Shown here: positions 50,301-61,200 of the stretch, piece after piece
Numbering within the stretch: the stretch's first letter is position 1
How the letters are laid out: every line of letters begins with the position of its first letter
Source: Rhynochetos jubatus
Lineage: Eukaryota; Chordata; Aves; Eurypygiformes; Rhynochetidae
Direction: 5' to 3'
DNA: 64,000 nucleotides
NCBI GenBank assembly: GCA_027574665.1
Contig: CM050652.1
Span: 42,312,307 to 42,376,306, forward strand
The notes under the pieces: generated by a model
Database searches by the model: none
Seen by the model: only the letters and a program-made list of their open reading frames with translations
Told to the model about the DNA's origin: nothing
Translations under genes and position numbers: made by a program

Positions 50301-53300
50301 TGCTATTTGTAAATAATTATCTCTGATTTTAGGAATCTTAATATGGCCAAAAGGAATATTTAAAAAAGGGAAAATCACTGAGACTATAGGATTTACTGTA
50401 TCCTAAAGTGAACAGATGAACAGTTTTCTAAAATTATGTATTCTATGATGTGTTGTAGAAAACTTAATAAAATTTCTACTTCTGTTTACAAAGTGTTCCA
50501 TTCTCCCTCTGTTTCACCAGTAAGCAATGTTACTGTTCTTACAGAACATCTGATAAATCTGAAATTTTCTTCCCTGATGACATAGTGCGCACAGGAGGTA
50601 CATCTCCAGGTTTGACCCTGTGCAGCATAATGGCACTGTTTACTATATAAACATACCTCTAAAATTTGTATTAATACTTCATGATGCTGTGAAACTTCAA
50701 ATCATTTAAATAAAAAACATTTATTTTTAAAAGATGGCACTTTTCTTATATTTAAGGACTATGCATTATTTTTTTCTTTATTAATCTGAATGATCTTTAC
50801 TGCAGAACCAGCTGGGATATGTGGTCTGGCATTAAAAATGGTAAATACTACTTGTGCAACTTTAATGTGGAATCCAACCAAGACTAACTTCACTTCTTAT
50901 AAAGCATCTTTATCAAACAACACCTTTGTAAACAAGTTCAGGATTCCAGCAGCACTGACTGACTTCAGCGTTACAGGCCTGACTGCTGGAGGCATTTATA
51001 ATTTCACACTGCAGAGACTAAGAGGAAATATTGAAGGAGCTTCTGCTTTCATTGAAATTGTAACAGGTTTGTATGGTTGCTTACTTTCTCTCCTTGCCGG
51101 TGAGTGGTAGCGGCCACTAACAGTGAACATTTGGATTGTACATCTCACTTTGTAGAATAACATTGGAATTTCAAGAGATCTTGCATGCAATAATTTGCTG
51201 TGGTTGTGGACAAATTACTTGTAGCCTATTCAAACTGCATCTAGTGATACGCTAACAGAAACAAAATTTCTTTAGCGTGCGGCATTTCTTTTGACCATTT
51301 TTAGTATTTTCATTATTTTTCAGGTCTTATCCTGCAGAGTTGTGCACAAGCTGAGTTTTACCCTATCTGATTTCAGTGAAGTTAAACAGGTTTACAAATG
51401 TTTGTAGAGTTAAGGCTTCAGACTGTAAGCTACTCCATTCAAGGACTGTTTCTTACTAGATATGTGATTATAATTTAGTGGGGTAAAATCTCAATCTTGA
51501 CACATATGTCTGCAGTTTACTATAATGTAATAATGTAAAATACAGATGAAATTTAAAGGGAAGAAAGATGCACCTGAACTACCTCAGCCAATTTCTCTTA
51601 CTACTTTCTTACACTACTTTTTATAGGTTTTTTTGTGGCAATGACATGGTGTTGTGAGAGAGAAATGAGAAGTGTTGGAAGTTATCATTGATTGACTGCT
51701 TTGACCAAATGTCATGACATTTGTATGCCTGCTTTTGGGATCAGTGCTTGATAAACTTTTGGTGCTTCTGCCTTAGTCAGGGGGGGCTGAAGTAAGAGGT
51801 CAAAGAGAGCCTTTAAAATAGTGACTTCAGGTGAAAATCCTTACCTTTTTTGAGTTAATGTCTTGAGCGTAAAATTAATAAGAAAAAATCTTGTATATCT
51901 TTTAAACTAGGACTGCAATGCTATAATACTTTAATTGAAATTAATATTTTTTTCTAATGCAGGCAAGATTTAAGTCATTTTGGTTGACCTAACAGTGCTT
52001 CCTTTTACTTAAATGTATTGAGATGACATTGTGATGCTGAGCCTGCTGCTTTATAATGGTTAATTTTTGGAAAAATTAACACGTTGTTGTATTTTGTGCT
52101 CCATATTCACTGATGTATCTACTTGACTAATTTTTAATCCACTCAATCAGAATATATATTGCAGATAATAAGTAATATTTTTGTAGCTTAAATTGTGAAA
52201 TTTACTTCAAATTATTCTGTTTATGCTTTACACAAATATATTGGCTATATGCTTTATACAAATGTGCTGACCACTGCTGGTAAGAAGTGCATGAAACGGA
52301 GAGGAGGACTGTAGAAGAGCAGGTGCAATGAGGCTCGCGTGAACCACACTCACATGCATTCCCTGCTGATGTGATTAAATCTGCAGAAGGGTAGAACTGA
52401 GACTTTTTTTTTTCTTCAGCAACAGTGGGAAGGGTAATTCTCAGTCATGGGATAATAGTACAAAGAGCATTAGCTTCATGGGACTGAATTTCTCTTTCCA
52501 TGAGGACATTTTTATGCTCTCTTCTACTGCTGAGTCAGAAGTAATTCAACTGAGGTAAAGAGATGACTTAATTACTGTGATAACTGTACACTCAGACATG
52601 AATCATGGGTCTGTATAAAAAGACCTCTTTATAAAATCCAGCTGTAAAGGAAGTTGAGATCTATGAAGATGATACTTAAGATATGAGTAGGACTTAAAAT
52701 TTATAAAAGTATACTAAAAGGAAGAAATTATGCTCTCAGTTACACCTCCACATCTGTTTAAAACAATTCTGCAACTTTGGATATTCATTGTAAAGAGCTC
52801 ATGAAAGATATATAATGCAAGCAAATTTAAGTAAATAAGAAAGGAGTGGAGCTCTTTCAGGATAGAAGTGATATGATATTCAGACTGCATAGTATGATAT
52901 TGGTGTACAAACACTACTAGATTTAGTTTGAATTCTGAAGAACCAAGTTATTAAGGGAGTCAGAGGGCTGAGTGCAAGGGTAGTGGTGAATCTCAGATGT
53001 GACGAATAGCATCACTGGCCGGGCTTGCTCTGTGAGGTACGAATAGGGACAGTTGTTAACTGTGCGTACTTTCCAACGTAGAAAGGAGAGAGATGCACAT
53101 GGCCATGGATTGCAGAGGTGGATAAATTATACGATATTAAAAGTACATAGTGTTTTAATAAGCTATTGAAGAAGCTAAAATCTGGTTCATTATTAGTATT
53201 TGAGTGGATGATTCAAATTTAAAGGTGTGTTTAAGGGCAGAAGAAAGTGAGATGGTTTGACAGCGGTAGGGTGAAAACTTGGCTTTAATAAAAGGAGCAG

Positions 53301-55211
53301 AAGGTCCAGATTTGGGGGACATAACTCACTACACTTCATGGAATTACTGAGATTCCAAATACAGGAAAAATATAAAAAAGTTAACCACACTGTGGCTAGC
53401 AACAGAATAAGCACCAGCTATATCTGGAATTTTAACAGTAGCACTAGTTATGATAGTTGTAGTGCTAGCTTTAAGAAACACCAGGACTCTGCAGGGATTA
53501 TGTTAACTGAACACCAGGCAGAGCAACCTGAGCTTGCTCTCTGCGAATGGGGATGTCTGCACAGTGTAGGTTGGAGATTATCAACTGAGTTTCCGAGGTA
53601 GTATAGCAACTATAGTATAATATACTGCTGTATCCAGTCTAATTAGCAATTATCCTTCATGTGGCAAGTAAACTGTTCTTGGATGCTTTTATATTCAGTT
53701 GTAACTACTAATATATTTGTAAAGTGGGTTATTTAAGTTAATGTCTTTTATTCCACAATTCTCTTTCAGAACCTGCAAAGCCAGAAGGACTTAAATTCTT
53801 CAATGTTTCATCATATTCCTTTTCACTGCACTGGAGACTACCGCATGGACATGCAGACAGATTTCACGTGGATCTTGTTCCTGACCATGGTTCTGTTGTT
53901 ATCCTAGATCTTGGAGTTAGGGGGTATCAAGTATGTGCTTTTATTACAGGACTTGCATGGCCAGCTTTTCTTTATTCACTATACTGATGAGGAATTCAAG
54001 GTTGCCTCCTTAGCTACTTAAGGCAAATATGAATATGAAAGTATGAATGATAAATTGGTGGGAGCAAATTTCAGCGTCCAGAGTTTGTTACCTACCAACA
54101 GGTAGTGAATTCACTTTCTTTTTTTTAAGTCTGCTAGAAGGATACAGCTGGTCATCCAATGGTTCATGAATAGTTTAACAAGGGAAGGGCAGAGCTATTG
54201 AGTAATACAGACTCATTAATTGTGTACTTGCCAGGAAGATCTGTGCTTAAATCATTAATGCAGGCAACATTTCACTGCTAAGCCATCAAAAAGAAATAGC
54301 AGCACTTTTTGCTGTCTCCAAAATATAATATTATTAACAGAAATAATGATTTTTCTGGTTGTGTTGCTTTTGGTTTTGACTGGAACTCCAAAGGTACAGG
54401 TATTTTATATGATTGCTTGCTAAAAAGTTAATTATGTGTATTTCACAAGATGGGCTAGCTTAAGCATCAGAAATTTCTAAGTTTTTCAGGCTGCTTTTGT
54501 GTTTATCCTTTCAAGAAGGCATTTTATGTTTCATATGTCCTTTGATAACAATGATGATACAGTAAAACCTCTATAGATACACTGATAGGTGATAAAATTA
54601 ATAGTTAATTTTGTTGTTCTTTAATATTGAATGTTACACAAATCTTGTGAAGGGTAGTTAAATAAGATGGCATAATACTCTACTGTAGCTAACATGTAAA
54701 CTACTGCTTTTACTGTTATATTTGTAAAAGCTTATTAACAGATCCCTTTCAGTAATACAATGCTTAAACTGTTGGGGTTTGGGTTTATTTTATTTTTTCA
54801 TTTTCATGATACTTGGTAAAACACTTAAATCTATGTCCTATTTCAGGCTGATTTTTCTAATACTACTCCTGGGACAACATACAATGTTACGGTTTCTGCA
54901 GTTTCTTCTTCACTGTACAGTTCACCTGCAAGTAGAACAGTGACAACAAATGTGACAAGTGAGTTAATAATGACTGATGAAATATTGTTGACTTTTTTTA
55001 AACTATGCTGTTTTGTGTTTATTATATTTACTTTAGTATCTGAGAAATGATAATCAGTTTTGAACAGTCATTAGAATTTTTCATCTTTTTTAACCATAAA
55101 AAATACACGAATCTGAGGTGTTCTGTGAAAGCATCGGAGTTTCTCTATCAGATATTTTTAAGAAGCAGACCTGGCTGTGAGTTGTAGTTATATTCATCCA
55201 TTAGCTTGGCT

Positions 55212-55244
<33 letters not shown>

Positions 55245-58200
55245 AAAACCCACCACAAATAAACAAATGAAATATGAATGAAGGAGAACAGTTTATAAGC
55301 TTTAAAAAAGTTTGCTATTGTTTAATAATAACCGTACCCCAAGTTATATTTAGAGTGGTAGACTTTACTTTCAGAAAAATGTAGCCATATCAGACATGTT
55401 TTATAGGAGAGCACAGTTTGATTTTGAATGGGTTTGGGGAAAGGAGATGAAATTAAGAATGCTAGAATATCTCAAATGTTAAATTTGCATTAAACTCTGT
55501 TTTGTCCATGAAGATCTTGAGCATTACATTTTTTTCGTTCTTATAGAAGAGTATTCCTGGTGTTCCAAAATTCATTTGATCATTTTTGTAAAAGGATTCT
55601 AGGCAGGAAAAGAAAAGCTTTCTATTCAACAGTACATTAGATTTCACTAGTTTTACTGGTTTATGCTGGTGAATATTTAATTTCTTAATACAACTGTGAA
55701 GGTGTCTCCATTATCTGGAATCTTAATTAAAAACTGGTTTATATGTGTGTGTTTGTATATGTATATAAAAAAATTACTTTTTTTTTTGTTTGTTTTTTTT
55801 AGATCCTGGGCCACCTGTGTTCCTTGCAGGTGAAAGAGTGGGCTCTGCTGGGATTCTGCTATCATGGAACACACCACTGCATCCAAATGGAAGAATTCTC
55901 TCCTATATTGTTAAATATAAAGAGGTCTGTCCATGGATGCAAACAGCTTATACGCAGGTCACAACGAAGCCAGACAGCTTGGAAGTGCTTCTTACTAGCC
56001 TCAACCCTGGAACAACTTATGAAATTACGGTAAAAGCTTTACAAATGCCTTCTAGTATTTTGAATTTATTGTACGTTGTGTGAGTTCGTGGTAGGTGCAT
56101 ATAGTGTTTTCTGAAGGACCTTGCTAATTACTGTTGCCAGATAACAAAACATAAGCTGGTAGTGGCTACTACCACAGTAGTGTTTTTTAAATTTAATTTA
56201 AATAATTTCCAACTAAAATTCTACTAAACCATAGTTTCTACTATTTATATTTTTATTGACATACAGAATTATGTGGTAGAAAGTAAAAGGCAAATGGTAG
56301 AATTTTAAAAAACATCTAAATCCTTCTTTGTCTTCATTGAGATTTAATCTTTCAAATCACTGGTGCACTTTGGGTATTATACATAGATTTTTTAAATCAT
56401 CTCAGCCAGGTCCAGAAAAGCATGTAGGTTCCTGCTCCTTTCTTTGGTTTTAAACTTAATTAGTTTAAGAAGGAGTTTTCTTGTCTGAATATCTGTTTAG
56501 ATGTAACCTGTGAATACCTTATCCCAGTTTCCTTAAGCCTGGGAATATTATCTATGTTATCTCCTAAAGTAAAAAATATCATACTTTTCCATTCCCTTCC
56601 TAGATTTTATTGTCTAGGTATTCACGGTGAATATCTACTCCCAAAATCAGTATGTACATTTCCATGATTTCTGTATGTGGAATTTGTCCACATTGCAATT
56701 AGGCACTCCTGATCCATCTTGGAACTCTTCAACAGTAATGACTTCAGGTGGACAGAAATTAACTGATCCTACTGGCAGTATTTGCCAAGCAGTTCTTGCC
56801 TGACTTGCTCTTTTATAAGAACTTTGGAGAGGTGCTTCTTTTCAATGTCAAGAATGAAATGAAATTGTGTGTTTGATTTGCTTCATTCTGTCATGTAAAT
56901 TCATATATCACAAAGCTATAAGAGAATTGAAGTTGACCAAACAAGGAATAGGGCTGTGCAGTGATTCTTTGTGAGGATGGTGGGTGTGTGTGTAAGAAAG
57001 TAAAAACGCAGTTATGTCTGCCATTGTGGGAAAGCTGCTCACTGTGAATCTAGTTGTGATGACCATGCTGATAAAAGCCAGTATATCCACAGCTGCAGAA
57101 ATGTTTATCCTTTGATCTCTTGCCTCCAGTCATCTTCTGAAAATAAAAAACAACACACAAAAAATGTTCAGCTAGTATTTGAGAAAAGTATTATCACTCA
57201 GACTCTAAGCAGATTAGTCTCCTCAGACAAATGAAGTTATTAAGAGAATTCAATTTGCAATTATGAGTACCTAAGTGTCACTTGTGTGCGATTCACTATT
57301 AAAGGTTTTGCAAATTCCATTCTTTGCTCCACCTATGAATCTTCTCTGGGAAAACTGTGGGACATTTTAAATAGTTTGTGTTACTTAGCAATAATTTGTT
57401 GATATTTATGGGAGACAATCCTTCCTATTGCTGGTGCCTGCAAAATAGATCTTAGAGCACAATTTGAGTCTGGAAAGTGACTTGTGACCCAACAGCCTCT
57501 GTCTAGCAGGGACCACATGGCTTTTCTCATGAGTGAATAAAAGTCTGTTGGCAAGCTCAGGGCTGTTACGTTACCTACTGCTTTGGTGGGCTCGCTGACT
57601 GCCTGACCCACAAGCAACCTCATGGATCCAGTAATGACTCAGGTGGAAACATTTTTTCTATCTCACAGATGTGGTCAGAAAGAAATGTTACGTGTTTTCC
57701 TTCTCTTGAACAATTTGCTGTGAACCTTTGGTTAATTTTTCAAGCCTGTTGTGTCATTTAAATGTAGCTTTTCATTTTTGCACAGGTGAAAATTCTTTAC
57801 TGTTTTAGGGTGCCTGGCTTGGTCCTGTTGTTAAATTCTTTCTGCTGAATACTGTAAGAGTACAGTTCAACACAGCTTATAAACTTTGAATATGGGTTTC
57901 CAATCTGCTTGTAACATTCCAGTCTTGGTTTGTTTACATCTAATGGAAAAAAAAATAATTAAAGAAATAGCACTTACAAGTGGTAATTTATTAAATGTTG
58001 AAGAGCTATGGATAATTTTGGACACCTGAGTATTGATAATTTTATAAAAATGCACTCAAAATTTTTTTCTAAACTTAAATAATTAGTGGCAACATTATAC
58101 TTCAAAGCATAAAAATTAATACTCATTCCAAATATGAACTGCAGCTACTTGAACTACCACAGAATCACTAAGGTTGGAAAAGACCTATCAGATCTTTGGA

Positions 58201-61200
58201 TAGTACTTTAGCTGCCTAGTAAACTTGTCCTTTTTTAATGTTTCTAAGCTCTTTTTCTAGAATGTCTCTTTGTGGCAGGGATCTCTGGAGCTAGCTGTAT
58301 GTTGTGCAAACATTTATTTTGATTGCTGTTCAAAGCTAATCAGTGCGTGTAGCTGACACCTTTACGACGTGAATTTTTATGAATTTTCATAGTAACTTTG
58401 AGTTCTCTTGAAACTACACATATGAAATGGGAGTTTCCATGTCTCTGTTAATGCTAGTTTTCCTTTCTGGATTCTTTCTACAATACCTGCTTTGAGATAA
58501 GATAACAAATACTCAGTGTTTAGGTGAGGACGTTACATTATATAAATCTAAAGGAATTTCAATACTGTCAGAATTTTCTGATTGCCTGTTAACCCCCTGA
58601 AGATCTCTAGGTAATTTCCTCATCTGTTGCAATTACTGTAAAATTCGTCAATACCTAAGGACGTTTCAAGTCATTTCCTATGTGGTATGGCAGTAGTTAG
58701 GGTTGGCTGGAGTCATAAGGTGTGCATGCATGGAGAAGGGGTGTTTGTACAGCTTAGGGAGGGGCTGGCCAGTGATACAGGTCCTTCTTCACCAAGCAGA
58801 ACGTGCACTGCATTGGGAAGTGGGCATAGGCATATGCATCCCTTTGCATCCTAGATAAAGTCTTCCATGTTACCTCATATTTCTTTGCTGTAGTTTGTCT
58901 GCTGTGGCTTAATGCTTTTGTTTGTGCTTAGTGTTTTTGTTCTGTTGTGCTTTACAGTCTTCAAAAGTTTAGCCCTGAGAAGTAATGATAGGTTTTCTTT
59001 CTGACCTGCTGGCTCCTTCTACTCTCTTTGTGTTATCCCCTTCGTTATCTGCTGTGTGTTGTCCCTCGCTGTACTGCACTCTGACACACACATAGTTTTG
59101 CACACTTGCCCATCCTCCCCACAGTCTGCACTGTCAGCTCCCTCAGCACCACTGCTAAACCTTTGTCCCCTGACAGTGGTGGCAGGGAATGGCTCACCTT
59201 GCTGGTGAGCTTTTTTGCTTTGCTGCTTCTTTCACACACCTCTGACCAATACTAGTGGAATTTTGCTCGCATTTCACGTTTTATTGTCTCTGTCACTACT
59301 TTTTCAAAATAAGGAGTCAGGCTTCCTTCCTCTGCTATTGCTTGCCATGGCCTACCACTGAGTTGAGCTGCTGTAAAGTCTTATATTGCAGAGCAAATAG
59401 CATGGTTGAGTTAATATCCATAAATTCTACCAAAGTCTCAATGTACTGCCCTTCTGTGAGAAGACTCTACTATGATCGTGGGCACTGAGATACCTCCACC
59501 ATAAAGTGCACAGTTCCCTGACCTGTTGTCTTTCTGCCGAAAGACATGCTTTCCTTGGGTTTCTGCTCTGAGGGAGGTTGACCTGCTTTTGCTATCCTTC
59601 AAGAGTTCAAGACATAAAAGAGATCCGGTTTTCCTTTTTACTCCTTTAAGTTACAGTATGAGCAAAATAGGAATGGGGGAGCTGTTTTAAGTGAAATTGT
59701 GGTAAGGAAAAGGAGTGTTCCTGATGTTATTCTTGCTGTTGATTCTAGCATAAAGTAGGAACTCAACACTTTTGAAGTGTGGATATTCACATGTGCCGTT
59801 CTCAGTTTCTTGCTTTTTCATAATTTTTCCATTTTTTTCAAATTTTAATGTTGAGTGCAAGTTAAACAATACAGCTATACAAGTCATGTTCATTTGTGTA
59901 TCTGTAGTTTAAAAGCCAGAAGGTGAATCTCTGTGTATATGTAAGATTTTTGTAGTCCCTGAATATATCCTATAGATTCTCTAATGCGGGTTTTTTTTTT
60001 TTCCCCTGTAGGTTGCTGCTGAGAACAGTGCTGGTGTTGGAGTCTTTAGCGATCCTTTTCTTTTTCAGACTGCAGAAAGTGGTAATTTTAATGAAGCTGC
60101 TAATTATTTTAATTAAAGCTGCTCTATTTTGTTCAATAAAGTATCTGTGGCACATTTTATCCTTGAACAAATTCTGATGCATTTAGAACAAAATCCTAAT
60201 TCTTTTCTTATTCTCTCACTCAGTGGAAAAGATGCATGTTGTCCTAGTTGCTAGTAATGGCATTTAGGGTGTGCACATATGGGTATTTCTTATATGAAAA
60301 ATCTGTTTCTGTTGGGGTTTTCCTATGCCAGTTTCTAGGTAGGCTGCTTCAAGAAACCAAGGTCTCGGGAGAGCAGAGCTTCTTATCAAGTGGACCCATA
60401 TACCATTGCTGGACCAGTACTAGGAAACAGATTTTGCTGTGGGATCAGCTCTGGCATTGCTTACTTATGTCAAGCCATATTTGTTTAGTGCTGGAGTCAA
60501 GTGCCTCCTCTACAAAGGCCAGCACAGAATGTATTTTGCTAAGTTTTTACTTCTTAATTCTGAAAGGAAACCCACAACCATGGCTGAAATCAAAATGTGA
60601 CTTGATGTTTTTGAAGATTTAAAAATTTTAATTACAGTCTGAATTTGCATATTCTTTACTAATTTAGTGTTTGTGGTCTTGCTGACTTGGAGTAGTTGAG
60701 CCTTGACTGAAGAGCTGGCACCAGGCCAGTTTAGTTGAGGTGAACAAGTCTAAGTGGAAAAAGTCTTCGTGCTGCTGTGGCGGTGACCAGCCCTCTCTGT
60801 TTAGGACTCCTGCTTAGTTTCTGTAGCTGTGCAAATCATGGAGTGCTACGTCTCAGTTAATGGCAGGAAATCATCAGTCTGCATCAGATTTCTGATAATG
60901 CAATGAGTTATGAAACCAAATATGAGAAGGGGTAGTAAACTTGCCATGTGGAACTATGCAAAACCATTGTTTTTAATTATTCTATGTATATTATTGTTGG
61001 TAATAACCCTTATTTCAGTGGGCTTTATTTTCTGATGTTTGCCAGAGGCATTGGTGGTTTTCCATATGAGAACATTAGTTTTTTACTTTTTGATCCATTT
61101 CTGCTTACATTTTATTAAAGATAAGATCCCTTATTATAAATGTCATTGGAAGGTTTCTTCAAATTCTAGGTGAGAGTTCTGTGTCACTTTATATTTTTAC

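Noticed and set aside
53338-53601. 87-codon frame in the intron before exon 18
   Set aside because: No domain, no matching splice sites, and the PTPRQ phases already join without it.
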